Origin: a bacterium
GTDB taxonomy: Bacteria; Bacillota; Clostridia; Oscillospirales; Oscillospiraceae
Reading direction: 5' to 3'
Assembly: GCA_004560305.1 (NCBI GenBank)
Contig: SFVI01000006.1
Span: forward strand, 13,616 to 77,615
Length of the DNA stretch: 64,000 bases
Shown piece by piece: positions 1 to 8,583 of this stretch (positions are counted from its first letter, which is position 1; each line of letters starts with the position of its first letter). The notes under the pieces are model-generated. The model saw only the letters and a program-made list of their open reading frames with translations. It searched no databases and had not been told where the DNA came from. Position numbers and translations under genes: made by a program.

Positions 1-497
1 GCCGCGCCAAGAACCTGTACCGCTTCCATAAGGACGCGGTGGCGGCCTTCCTGGCCGAGGGCGGCCGGATGGACACCTATGTCCACCCCGGCTATGCCGT
101 TGCCGTCCGCTCGGTGGAGGCTTACTATAAGGCCAGCATGGATATGCTCAAGCCGGAATGCCGCCGCCAGATCTTCCCCGCTGACCGGCCCGTCCGCACC
201 AAGATCCATGAGGAGGTCAGCACCTATTACGGCGAGACCGCCGTCTCCCGCAACAGCCTTGTGGCGGATAACTGCATGATCGAAGGCAGCATTGAAAACT
301 GCATCGTCTTTTCCGGCGCCCGCATTGAGCGGGGTGCCAAGCTGCGCAACTGCATCGTTATGCGCGGCGGTATCGTGGGCGAGGGCGCTGAGCTTGACTG
401 CGTGATCGCGGACAAGTACTGCTCCTTCTCCGCCGGCACCGTTCTCACAGGCAACGCCAAGCTGCCGATGGTGGTGCCCAAGGGCAGCCGCATCTAA
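1..497 (+). CDS. glgD: Glucose-1-phosphate adenylyltransferase, GlgD-type subunit (5' truncated by window)
   Basis: Only the C-terminal 164 residues are in the window; the reading frame is open from base 3. The visible part holds a short linker and a left-handed beta-helix built of hexapeptide-type repeats (SLVADN, IENCIVFSG, LRNCIVMRGG), which is the C-terminal domain of ADP-glucose pyrophosphorylases. The ending (MVVPKGSRI) and the phrase YYGETAVSRNSLVADN fit the non-catalytic or regulatory GlgD paralogue that pairs with GlgC in Firmicutes. ADP-glucose made by GlgC/GlgD feeds glycogen synthase. glgP follows 194 bp downstream after a hairpin, so this is the tail of a glycogen locus. GlgC rather than GlgD cannot be fully excluded without the N-terminal catalytic domain. 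Confidence 0.85.
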   Translation, partial: RAKNLYRFHKDAVAAFLAEGGRMDTYVHPGYAVAVRSVEAYYKASMDMLKPECRRQIFPADRPVRTKIHEEVSTYYGETAVSRNSLVADNCMIEGSIENCIVFSGARIERGAKLRNCIVMRGGIVGEGAELDCVIADKYCSFSAGTVLTGNAKLPMVVPKGSRI

Positions 498-580
498 AGC
501 AAACGCTGAATCAATCGTCTGCGGCATCTTGCCGATTGAATCATCGTTTACTGAGCGGCAAAAAAGCCCTGAATCTGCAT

Positions 581-622
581 AATTCCCGGTGCGGCGCCCC
601 AGTCACGCCGCACCGGAATTTT
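581..622 (+). terminator. Stem-loop/terminator between glgD and glgP
   Basis: Arms at 581-596 and 606-620 (CGGTGCGGCG paired with CGCCGCACCG) are followed by a T-rich stretch. It can end glgD transcripts, so glgP may be transcribed separately or by read-through. The rest of 498-691 holds no gene. Confidence 0.6.
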
Positions 623-691
623 GATATTTTATCATGGCTGACGGACTGCCGCCCTGCGGCGAAGCAGCCAAGCATGGAGGAAAGAGAATCA

Positions 692-3094
692 ATGACCAAC
701 CAGATTTCCCGCGACGAGGTGCGCAGCGCCATCGAGGATAAGCTCTGCGCCCATTTTGGAGTAACCAGCGAGATCGCCACCGACGGGCAGATTTTCCAGG
801 CTACCGCCATCGTCATTCGCGAGCTGATGAGCCGGCTCCTGGCCGCTGAGAACCCCAAACACGCGGAAAAAGAAGTTCACTACATGTCCATGGAATTTTT
901 GATGGGCCGCAGCCTGATGAAGAATGCCTATAACCTGGGCATCTCCGACGCGGTCATCGGCGCCCTGGAGGACATGGGCCGCTGCGCTGCCGACATCTTT
1001 GAGGAAGAGCCGGACGCCGGCCTGGGCAACGGCGGCCTTGGCCGTCTTGCCGCCTGCTATATGGACTCCATCGCCACCGAGGGCCTGGAGGGCACCGGCT
1101 ATTCCATCTGCTATGAGCTGGGTATGTTCAAGCAGAAGTTTGTAGACGGCAAGCAGACCGAGGTGGCCGACGATTGGCGCAGCTCCGCTGAGAGCTGGCT
1201 GATCCCCCACTATGAGGACGCGGTAGAGGTTCGCTTCGGCGGCCAGATCGAGGCCCATTGGGACAATTTCGGCCATTATCATGCCGAGCACAGAGACTAC
1301 GATGCTGTCATCGCCGTGCCCCGGGATATGCTCATCGCCGGCTACGGCGGAAAGGAGATCAACATTCTCCGTCTGTGGGACGCCAAGAGTGCCAACTCCC
1401 TGGATATGTACCTGTTCTCTGAGGGCAAGTACGTCAAGAGCATGGAGCAGCGCACCATGGCCGAGGTGATCACCAAGGTGCTCTACCCTGCCGATGACCA
1501 CATGGAAGGCAAGTCCCTGCGCCTGAAGCAGCAGTACTTCTTCGTCTCTGCCACCGCCCAGGACATCGTGCGCAAGCACATCAAAAAGTGGGGCGACATC
1601 AAGAGCTTTGCCCAGCACCACACCATCCAGATCAATGACACCCACCCCACCCTCATCATCCCCGAGCTGATGCGCATCTTCATGGATGAGCATGGCCTGG
1701 GCTGGGACGAGGCCTGGGAGATCGTCAAGGGCAGCGTTGCCTACACCAACCATACCGTCATGGCCGAGGCCCTGGAAAAGTGGCCCCAGTCCCTGGTGCA
1801 GCAGCTGCTGCCCCGCCTGTGGGAGATCATGTGCGAGATCAACCGCCGCTGGTGCGACTATCTGGTCAGCTGCTTCGGCAGCAGCGAGAAGGTGGGCCGC
1901 AACATGATCATCAGCGACGGTCAGGTTCACATGGCCAACATGTGCCTTGCCGCCTGCTACAAGGTCAACGGCGTCTCCCGTCTCCACGGCGAGATCCTGA
2001 AAAACGACCTCTTTAAGGATATTTACACCCTGCGCCCCGAGCGCTTCACCCACGTCACCAACGGCATTGACCACCGCCGCTGGCTGGGCCAGATCAACCC
2101 CGGCCTCCACGGCCTCATCGTGGACCTGCTGGGCAGCGATGACTATCTGACCAAGCCGGAAGAGCTGATCAAGCTGGCAGACTTTGCCTCTGACAGCCAG
2201 GTCCGCGCCCGGGTCAACCAGATCAAGCAGGAAAACAAGCGGCGCTTTGCCCAGTTTGCCAAGCGCAACGACGGCTTCAAGCTGAACACCGACGCCATTA
2301 TCGACGTTCAGGTCAAGCGCCTGCATGAGTATAAGCGTCAGCTGCTCTGCGCCATGAGCATTGCCAGCCTCCAGCTGCAGCTGCACGATAACCCCAATAT
2401 GGACTTTGTACCCCGCACCTTTGTCTTTGGCGCCAAGTCCGCCGCCGGGTACAAGACCGCCAAGCGCATCATTGAGCTGCTGCTGAGCATGGCCAATGAC
2501 ATCAACAACGACCCCGTCTGCAAGGGCAGGCTGCAGGTCTACTTTGTGGAGAACTACCGGGTCAGCGCCGCCGAGGCCATCATGCCCGCCGCGCAGGTGT
2601 CTGAACAGATCTCCACCGCCGGCAAGGAAGCCTCCGGCACCGGCTGCATGAAGCTGATGATGAACGGTGCTGTCACCATCGGCACCCTGGACGGCGCCAA
2701 TGTGGAGATGTACGAGCGCCTGGGCGATGAAAACATGTTCCTCTTCGGCCTGCACACCGATGACATCGCCCGCTGGCGCCAAGGCGGCTATGACCCCAAC
2801 GGCATGGCGCAGACCGATCCTGAGATCATGCGGGTTCTGGGCCGCTTCCGCCAGGGCTTCTCTGACGGCAAGAGCTATTCCGACCTGGTTTCCAACCTGC
2901 TCTACGGCGGCGACCAGTATATGCTCATCGCCGACTACCGCTCCTATGTGGACTGCCAGCGCCGGATGTATGACCGCATCAAGGACGACAGCGAGCGGGG
3001 CCGTATCTCCCTGATGAATACCGCCCAGAGCGGCATCTTTGCGGCTGACCGGGCCATCGCCGAATACGCGAAGGATATATGGCATATCAACTGA
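692..3094 (+). CDS. glgP: Glycogen/alpha-glucan phosphorylase
   Basis: An 800-residue protein of family GT35, which releases glucose-1-phosphate from the non-reducing ends of glycogen in the cytoplasm. Family hallmarks are EVHYMSMEFLMGRSL near the N-terminus, GLGNGGLGRLAACYMDS, and the pyridoxal-phosphate site EASGTGCMKLMMNGA with the Schiff-base lysine at residue 654. Most family members have GTGNMK; here the Asn is Cys. The start at 692 is chosen because a GGAGG at 677-681 sits at good distance; the frame stays open 52 codons further upstream but that part runs through the terminator hairpin and has no family similarity. The last 16 bases overlap the downstream kinase gene, indicating co-translation. 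Confidence 0.97.
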   Translation: MTNQISRDEVRSAIEDKLCAHFGVTSEIATDGQIFQATAIVIRELMSRLLAAENPKHAEKEVHYMSMEFLMGRSLMKNAYNLGISDAVIGALEDMGRCAADIFEEEPDAGLGNGGLGRLAACYMDSIATEGLEGTGYSICYELGMFKQKFVDGKQTEVADDWRSSAESWLIPHYEDAVEVRFGGQIEAHWDNFGHYHAEHRDYDAVIAVPRDMLIAGYGGKEINILRLWDAKSANSLDMYLFSEGKYVKSMEQRTMAEVITKVLYPADDHMEGKSLRLKQQYFFVSATAQDIVRKHIKKWGDIKSFAQHHTIQINDTHPTLIIPELMRIFMDEHGLGWDEAWEIVKGSVAYTNHTVMAEALEKWPQSLVQQLLPRLWEIMCEINRRWCDYLVSCFGSSEKVGRNMIISDGQVHMANMCLAACYKVNGVSRLHGEILKNDLFKDIYTLRPERFTHVTNGIDHRRWLGQINPGLHGLIVDLLGSDDYLTKPEELIKLADFASDSQVRARVNQIKQENKRRFAQFAKRNDGFKLNTDAIIDVQVKRLHEYKRQLLCAMSIASLQLQLHDNPNMDFVPRTFVFGAKSAAGYKTAKRIIELLLSMANDINNDPVCKGRLQVYFVENYRVSAAEAIMPAAQVSEQISTAGKEASGTGCMKLMMNGAVTIGTLDGANVEMYERLGDENMFLFGLHTDDIARWRQGGYDPNGMAQTDPEIMRVLGRFRQGFSDGKSYSDLVSNLLYGGDQYMLIADYRSYVDCQRRMYDRIKDDSERGRISLMNTAQSGIFAADRAIAEYAKDIWHIN

Positions 3095-3984
3095 GCAAGC
3101 AGCAGCCGGCGAATGCCGCCGTTGTTTTTGGCGGCATCAACATGGATATCTGGGGCCGTCCCGACGCGCCGCTGGTGCAAAAGGACTCCAACCCCGGCGC
3201 CGTGACCATGCGTCCCGGGGGCGTAGGGCGCAATATCGCCCATGATCTGCGGCTTTTGGGGCTGGAAGTCAGTCTGGTGGCCCCCATCGGCGGGGACGTC
3301 TACGCCTCCGCCGTTGTGGACAGCTGCCAGGCCCTGGGGATCGATCTGAGCATGGCCCCGGTGTTCAAGGATATGCGCAGCTCCACCTACCTCTACATTA
3401 CCGATGAGACCGGGGATATGGAACTGGCTGTCAGCGATATGGAGCTTTGCTCCGCCCTGACGCCGGCGCTGGTGGCGCCTATCCTGCCCCGTCTGCAGGC
3501 CGGCGCGGTGGTGGTGGACGCCAACCTGCCGCCGGAGACCATTGCGTATATCTGCAATCACTGCCCCATCCCGGTGTATGCCGACCCGGTATCCACCGTG
3601 AAGGCCTTGAAGCTGCAGCCGGTGCTGCACCGGCTGGCGGCCATTAAGCCCAACGCTCTGGAGGCAGAATGCCTCACCGGCCAGCGTGACCCGGAGCGGG
3701 CCGCCCTGGCCCTGGTGGACAGGGGCGTGCAGCGGGTGTTCATCAGCCTTGGGGCCCAGGGCATGATCGCCGCCGACCAAAAGGAGCTGCTGCGCCTGCC
3801 TGGCCTTGCCACCCGGGTGGTCAATTCCACCGGCGCCGGTGACGCGGCCACTGCCGCCATTGTCCTGGCCGGCATCCGGGGCATGGGCCTGCGTGACGCG
3901 GCCCTGCTGGCCCAGAAGGCCGGCGCCGTCACCTGCCGCAGCGAAAGCGCCAACGCGCCGGAGCTGGCGAACATATTGGATTAA
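3079..3984 (+). CDS. PfkB-family kinase, pseudouridine-kinase-like
   Basis: A 301-residue ribokinase-fold enzyme. It starts with VVFGGINMDIWG, has the sugar-binding glycine motif GGVGRNIAHDL near residue 47, and the C-terminal PfkB signature NSTGAGDA with the catalytic base at Asp255. The form GGVGRNIA and the overall length resemble PsuK-type pseudouridine kinases more than fructokinases, but no pseudouridine glycosidase gene is next to it, so the substrate is open. The gene begins inside the last codons of glgP (16-base overlap) and is presumably made from the same transcript, which could also suggest a carbohydrate role. A 107-bp spacer without a clear terminator follows. Confidence 0.85.
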   Translation: MAYQLSKQQPANAAVVFGGINMDIWGRPDAPLVQKDSNPGAVTMRPGGVGRNIAHDLRLLGLEVSLVAPIGGDVYASAVVDSCQALGIDLSMAPVFKDMRSSTYLYITDETGDMELAVSDMELCSALTPALVAPILPRLQAGAVVVDANLPPETIAYICNHCPIPVYADPVSTVKALKLQPVLHRLAAIKPNALEAECLTGQRDPERAALALVDRGVQRVFISLGAQGMIAADQKELLRLPGLATRVVNSTGAGDAATAAIVLAGIRGMGLRDAALLAQKAGAVTCRSESANAPELANILD

Positions 3985-4091
3985 ACCATCCCACGACGGC
4001 TGAGAACTCTCGGCCGTCAGGGTATATTTGGGAGCAGTACATTTTTGACTTTTTAAACAACGGAAAACAAGCGATCGAGGGGTTTGAGAAA

Positions 4092-6044
4092 ATGGAGACC
4101 GGGATAAAGAAACCCAGGCTGCGCCTGGGCGGACTGATCTTCGCGCTGTTGCTGGCGGCAGAGCTGGCTTTTGTTCTGGATATGGTGACCACCCGGGCTG
4201 ACGGCCACTTTCCGGCCAAGGCCCTGCTGCTGGTATTCGCGCTTTGTTTTCTCGGCGCTCTGGTGCTCAGCCTGTTCCGCCCCCGGCTGATGCCCTGGCT
4301 CTTCTGGGGCTGCACCTTTCTGTTCCTTCTGCTGGGGCTGAGTCTTACCCTGATCTGGTACAGCGTCTGTCGCAACGGTGTGTATCAGGATGTGGATGAG
4401 GGCAAGGCCCAGGTCTTTGGCGATCGGAAGGTGCTGGCGCTGGTTCCTCACCAGGATGACGAGACCAACATTCTTCTGGGTGTGCTGGAACAATATGTGA
4501 AGTACGGCAGCGACGTGTATGTGGCCTATGTTATCAACGGCGACTACCGGGTTTCCGGCGCTCAGCGCATTGCCGAGGCCGAGGCCGCCATGGCAAAATG
4601 CGGCATCCCCGCTGACCGACTGATTTTCCTGGGCTACGGCGACTGGCTGAATATAAACGGCCGCAGCATCTACTTTTGCCCGGATGATGAAGTGATCACC
4701 TCCCATGCCGGCTTTAACAGTACCTACGGCACGGACCGGCACCAGCCTTTCAACCCCAATTCCTACACCCGCCGTCATATGTATGAGGACATTCGCACCC
4801 TGCTCCTGCGCTATACGCCGGATGTGATCTTCTGCACCGACATGGATTCACATGACGACCATCAGGCCGTGTCCATGTTTTTTGAAAAGGCCATGGGCGA
4901 GGTGCTGAAGGCCCGCAGCGATTATGAGCCGGAGATTTATCGCGCCTTCGCTTACAATACCGCCTACTGGGCCGAAGCGGATTACTATGCCCTGAACATT
5001 GCCTCCACCAAAAAACAGAACGCCGAGGAGTATATCACCGACTGCGGCAGTCATGTCTACAACTGGGCGGAGCGGCTGCGCCTGCCGGTCCGGGCCGATA
5101 CCCTGTCCCGCTCCCTGCTCAGCAGCGGTGGCTATGCCGTCCTGCGCCATTATGCGTCTCAGGATACCATGGAAAGAGCAGACCGCATCATCAACGGCGA
5201 TAAGGTCTTCTGGCAGCGGGAGAGCAGCTCTCTCAGCTATGAAGCGGAATTCTGGGTCAGCTCCGGGGACGGTTCCACCCTGAACGACTTTGTTCTGACG
5301 GACCGTCGTCAGTGGCATGAGGCTGCCGGCTATTCCGACAATACCTGGATCCCCGAAGGGGAGGACCGGGAAAAGCGGGTCATCATCAAGTTCACCCAAC
5401 CCACGCCCCTGAGCCGGGTGGTGCTTTATGACAATCCTTCCCTCAGTGACAATGTGCTGGAGGCTTCCATCCGCCTGGATAATGGCGTGTTCTGCATGAC
5501 CGGCCCCCTGGAGCCCAATGGCTCCGGCACGGAGATCCTTTTCGACCGGGCCGAAGTGGAAGAATTGGAGATCTGTCTTATGGAGACGGAGGGCCGGGGC
5601 GCCGGACTCACGGAGATCGAACTGTTTGCCACCGCCTATGAGCCGCCCTTCCAGTTCATCAAGCTGACCAACGCCCAGGGCGATTTTATCTATGACTATT
5701 ACATTGACCCCAGCGGCCGGGAGGAACTGGGCCTCTACACCTTTGGCTGCAGCGACCAGCTGGACGCTTACCGCATCATCTGCATCGGTGAGGGCTGCCA
5801 TGCCGCCGTGGAGGAGAACCGGCTGATCATGAACTGTCCCCCGGGCAAGAGCTGCCTTTTGACCCTGATGGATGAAAGCGGCCGCATCAGCGACACCGTT
5901 ACCATCCGCAATAAAGCCAGCTGGCCTGTGAAACTGGCCCAGTATCTGGAGAATCATATGCGCAAAGAGTTCAGAAACGGCGAAAACAGCAACACAGCAC
6001 GGGCCATCTCCCTTGCGAAAGAGTACATAAGCGAATGGACATGA
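4092..6044 (+). CDS. Membrane-anchored PIG-L family deacetylase with C-terminal beta-sandwich region
   Basis: A 650-residue protein. Three predicted membrane segments (about 12-32, 43-61, 68-90) are followed by a PIG-L/LmbE type deacetylase domain with the zinc motif PHQDDE at 119-124 and a second cluster SHDDHQ at 253-258. PIG-L enzymes remove N-acetyl groups from GlcNAc-like sugars using zinc. Here the usual HPDDE is HQDDE. Residues about 390-510 look like a beta-sandwich of the discoidin/F5-8C type (WIPEGEDREKRVIIKF, then PTPLSRVVLYD), often a carbohydrate-binding module; this part is less certain. The gene is alone between a 107-bp spacer and a strong terminator. An envelope or exported glycan is the likely substrate; that is inference. 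Confidence 0.8.
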   Translation: METGIKKPRLRLGGLIFALLLAAELAFVLDMVTTRADGHFPAKALLLVFALCFLGALVLSLFRPRLMPWLFWGCTFLFLLLGLSLTLIWYSVCRNGVYQDVDEGKAQVFGDRKVLALVPHQDDETNILLGVLEQYVKYGSDVYVAYVINGDYRVSGAQRIAEAEAAMAKCGIPADRLIFLGYGDWLNINGRSIYFCPDDEVITSHAGFNSTYGTDRHQPFNPNSYTRRHMYEDIRTLLLRYTPDVIFCTDMDSHDDHQAVSMFFEKAMGEVLKARSDYEPEIYRAFAYNTAYWAEADYYALNIASTKKQNAEEYITDCGSHVYNWAERLRLPVRADTLSRSLLSSGGYAVLRHYASQDTMERADRIINGDKVFWQRESSSLSYEAEFWVSSGDGSTLNDFVLTDRRQWHEAAGYSDNTWIPEGEDREKRVIIKFTQPTPLSRVVLYDNPSLSDNVLEASIRLDNGVFCMTGPLEPNGSGTEILFDRAEVEELEICLMETEGRGAGLTEIELFATAYEPPFQFIKLTNAQGDFIYDYYIDPSGREELGLYTFGCSDQLDAYRIICIGEGCHAAVEENRLIMNCPPGKSCLLTLMDESGRISDTVTIRNKASWPVKLAQYLENHMRKEFRNGENSNTARAISLAKEYISEWT

Positions 6045-6077
6045 ACAAGCGCATAACCATTCTGCACATAACACATA

Positions 6078-6113
6078 AAAAACTGCCCGCGCCATATGGC
6101 GCGGGCAGTTTTT
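6078..6113. terminator. Bidirectional terminator after the PIG-L gene
   Basis: A perfect inverted repeat around GCGCCATATGGCGC with A-run on the left and T-run on the right. It ends the plus-strand PIG-L gene. A near copy lies at 6273-6306. Confidence 0.85.
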
Positions 6114-6162
6114 GGCCTGTAGACAAAGCTATCGGCAACGTATAGAAATGCATGGGGAGAGT

Positions 6163-6306
6163 GCAGAGAGGGGACGGGAGTCCCCTTTCTGCGTTCAATC
6201 TATGCTTATTCAGGAGCATTTTTGAATGCTCCTGAATAAGTTTTCAAGGCGTCGACAAAGTTCGACGCCTTGAAAACTGCCCGCGCCATATGGTGCGGGC
6301 AGTTTT
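6163..6306. repeat. Array of four consecutive stem-loops
   Basis: Four hairpins follow one another without gaps at the end: arms 6163-6174/6181-6192 (one G-T pair), 6205-6220/6225-6240 (perfect 16-bp stem, loop TTTG), 6241-6255/6262-6276 (perfect 15-bp stem), and 6273-6306, which is a near duplicate of the terminator at 6078-6113 and ends the minus-strand gene to its right. The second and third abut exactly, the third and fourth share four bases. No open frame of note lies here. This explains the 270-bp gap between the two convergent genes. Confidence 0.8.
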
Positions 6307-6314
6307 TGGTGTTG

Positions 6315-6797
6315 TCAGTCCTCGTCCTCAGACAAGTCGAACTCCAGGGTCTCGCCGCAGGCGGGGCACTGGATGGAACCCGCTTCCAGGGTCTCTTCGT
6401 CGAAGCTGATTTCCTCGCCGCAGACAGGGCAGGTCACGTCGTAGATCACGCCGTCATACTCCAGCTCCTGGTCGACATCCTCCTCGTCTTCGTCCTCATC
6501 CTCACAGCAGCTGCAGGCGCAGCAGTTGCCGTCGCAGTCCTTATCGTCATAGTCGTCAAAGTCTTCCGGGTCATCCAGGTCGCAGACCAGATCCTCCAGA
6601 TAGCTCAGCTCCTCGGCCATGTCGTCCAGGGCTTCGGCGTGGTCCATGTCGGTGGCCTGAAGGTCTTCGATTTCATGAGCCATGTCAGAAAGCAGGTCGC
6701 CCAGGGCGCCCCACAGCTTGCCCTCCTTGGAATCCGGCGCAATGCCCAGACCCTCCATCAGTCCTTTGAGATACGCGGCCTTTTCAACTACAGTCAT
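6315..6797 (-). CDS. CD1247-like acidic protein with C-terminal zinc ribbon
   Basis: A 160-residue protein. The N-terminal 65 residues form a helical segment starting VEKAAYLKGLMEGLG, as in the CD1247 N-terminal domain family of Clostridia. A very acidic middle contains a cysteine-rich patch (CDGNCCACSCC, about 88-98), and the C-terminus holds a CPVCGEE ... CPACGET pair, a TFIIS/rubredoxin-like zinc ribbon. Function is not known to me. It lies downstream of efp on the same strand behind a terminator, so it may have its own weak promoter or be reached by read-through. The extra cysteine cluster in the acidic linker suggests more metal or redox sensitivity than the ribbon alone. Confidence 0.7.
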   Translation of the reverse strand: MTVVEKAAYLKGLMEGLGIAPDSKEGKLWGALGDLLSDMAHEIEDLQATDMDHAEALDDMAEELSYLEDLVCDLDDPEDFDDYDDKDCDGNCCACSCCEDEDEDEEDVDQELEYDGVIYDVTCPVCGEEISFDEETLEAGSIQCPACGETLEFDLSEDED

Positions 6798-6820
6798 TTA
6801 GAAAACCTCCTTTTTGTTAA

Positions 6821-6850
6821 AAACAGGGGAGACGCTATGTCTCCCCCTTT
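6821..6850 (-). terminator. Terminator downstream of efp
   Basis: Arms GGGGAGAC (6826-6833) and GTCTCCCC (6839-6846); read on the minus strand it is followed by a T-rich run. Confidence 0.7.
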
Positions 6851-6859
6851 ATTTTTATC

Positions 6860-7417
6860 TTATGCTCTGGAAAGATACTCGCCGGTGCGGGTGTCGATCT
6901 TGACCTTCTCGCCGGGCTCGATGAACAGGGGAACCTTGATCTCGGCGCCGGTCTCCAGGGTGGCGGGCTTGGTGGCGTTGGTGGCGGTGTTGCCGGCAAA
7001 GCCCGGGTCGGTCTCGGTGACCTCCAGCTCCACAAAGAAGGGAGGCTCCACATTAAAGACCTTGCCCTTGTAGGAGTAGATGGTGCACTCCATGTTCTCC
7101 TTGACGAACTTGAAGTTGTCGCCCAGGACGGACTCGTCAACAGGCTCCAGCTCATAGGTCTCGGGGTTCATGAAGTAGTACAGGTTGCCGTCGGCATAGC
7201 TGTACTCCATGGTCATGCGGTCAACGGTGGCGTTCTCGAACTTCGCAGTGGGGTTGAAAGAAGTTTCGGTGACAGCGCCGGTGATGACGTTCTTCATCTT
7301 GGTGCGGACGAAGGCAGCGCCCTTGCCGGGCTTCACATGCTGGAACTCAACCACCTGCATGACCTGACCGTCCATCTCGAAGGTGACGCCATTTCTGAAA
7401 TCGCCTGCTGTAATCAT
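6860..7417 (-). CDS. efp: Elongation factor P
   Basis: A 185-residue protein with all three beta-barrel domains of EF-P. It binds ribosomes stalled on polyproline and promotes peptide-bond formation. The N-terminal KOW-like domain carries the loop [12 protein letters not shown] with Lys32 at the tip, the residue that other bacteria modify. The last domain ends with [16 protein letters not shown], typical of the family. A need for EF-P fits the many Pro-rich proteins encoded in this window. Its own promoter (7456-7484) lies between it and the upstream peptidase gene on the same strand, so it is independently expressed. Confidence 0.98.
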   Translation of the reverse strand: MITAGDFRNGVTFEMDGQVMQVVEFQHVKPGKGAAFVRTKMKNVITGAVTETSFNPTAKFENATVDRMTMEYSYADGNLYYFMNPETYELEPVDESVLGDNFKFVKENMECTIYSYKGKVFNVEPPFFVELEVTETDPGFAGNTATNATKPATLETGAEIKVPLFIEPGEKVKIDTRTGEYLSRA

Positions 7418-7455
7418 AAAAGGGACCTCCCAAAATTTATATATTTATCTCAGAC

Positions 7456-7484
7456 ATTTTACAGTATATGCTGCTGTTTTGCAA
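7456..7484 (-). promoter_or_regulatory. Promoter of efp (TTGCAA-17-TAAAAT)
   Basis: On the minus strand TTGCAA (7484-7479) is followed after 17 bp by TAAAAT (7461-7456), 39 bp ahead of the efp start. The -35 form TTGCAA is shared with the rpsB and rpmE promoters. Confidence 0.75.
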
Positions 7485-7512
7485 GTACTATTTCTGTCGA
7501 AGCACGGCATTT

Positions 7513-8583
7513 TTACAGAATGATCAGCTTTTTGGGGGCCTTGGTGATTACTTCGCAGCCTTTTTCCCGCAGAATCATCACATCCTCAATGCGCACGCCG
7601 AAGCGCCCCGGCAGATAGATCCCCGGCTCGGCGGAGCACACAGCCCCCACTGGCATGGGCTCCTCTCCCCGAAGGTTGGCGCTGGGGGATTCGTGAATGT
7701 CCAGCCCCAGGCTGTGGCCGAAGCCGTGACCGAAATAGGGGCCGTAGCCCGCTTCTGTGATGACCTTCCGGGCCGCGGCGTCGATCTCTTTCCCCGGAAT
7801 GCCGGCCCTGGCCACGGCGATGCCTGCCAGCTGGGCCTGCAGCACAATGTCATATACATTGCGCATTTCGTCAGAAGCTTCCCCTATTGCCACTGTGCGG
7901 GTCATGTCGGAGCAGTAGCCGTCCTTGAGGCAGCCGAAGTCCATGGTCACAAAATCGCCCCTTTGGATCACCCGGTCCCCGGGCACGCCGTGGGGCAGGC
8001 TGGTGTTGGGGCCGGAAACCACAATGGGGTCAAAGGAATTGCCCTCGGAGCCGTAGCGCAGCGTGCGGTATACCAGCTCCGCCATCACCTGCTTCTCCGT
8101 CATGCCGGGCCGGATCAGCCCCAGCACATCCTCCAGCGCCTGCTCGGCGATGGCCTGGGCGGCCCGCATGGCGTGGATTTCTTCCTCGGTTTTTGCGGCC
8201 CGGAGCTGGGTCATCAGCTCCCCCGCAGGCAGCAGCTCCATGCCCAGGGCCTTTTCGTAGCCCAGGTAATCCCGATGACTCAGCTTGCTGTCCTCGGCGG
8301 CAAGGCGCTCCATGCCCGCCTCCCGGACGGCCTCCTTCAGCCGCTCCATAAGAGGCCGCTCCCGGTCATAAAGCCAAACGGTCACCCCTGCCGCGGCGGC
8401 CTTTTCTGCCGCCTCGATATAGCGGGAATCGGTGACCAGCCAGGCCTTCTCCCGGCCCACCAGCACCGCCCCGTCAGTGAAGGCAAAGCCGGCGGCATAG
8501 CGCTGGTTCTTTTCATCGGTGAGCAGCAGCCCGTCCAGGCCCCGCTCTTTCAGTTTTTCCTGTATTCTCTCAATGCTATTCAT
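7513..8583 (-). CDS. M24 family metallopeptidase (Xaa-Pro aminopeptidase-like)
   Basis: A 356-residue cytoplasmic peptidase of the creatinase/aminopeptidase P group. An N-terminal creatinase-type domain (about 1-125) precedes the pita-bread catalytic domain. The five metal ligands are visible in DFGCLKDGYCSDMTR (two Asp), GHGFGHSLGLDIHE (His) and the C-terminal AEPGIYL and VRIEDV (two Glu). Such enzymes remove N-terminal residues ahead of proline. The start overlaps the end of the upstream histidine kinase by 4 bases, so it is the third gene of a response regulator-kinase-peptidase operon, an unusual association. efp next to a prolidase-type gene is common in Firmicutes. Confidence 0.93.
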   Translation of the reverse strand: MNSIERIQEKLKERGLDGLLLTDEKNQRYAAGFAFTDGAVLVGREKAWLVTDSRYIEAAEKAAAAGVTVWLYDRERPLMERLKEAVREAGMERLAAEDSKLSHRDYLGYEKALGMELLPAGELMTQLRAAKTEEEIHAMRAAQAIAEQALEDVLGLIRPGMTEKQVMAELVYRTLRYGSEGNSFDPIVVSGPNTSLPHGVPGDRVIQRGDFVTMDFGCLKDGYCSDMTRTVAIGEASDEMRNVYDIVLQAQLAGIAVARAGIPGKEIDAAARKVITEAGYGPYFGHGFGHSLGLDIHESPSANLRGEEPMPVGAVCSAEPGIYLPGRFGVRIEDVMILREKGCEVITKAPKKLIIL

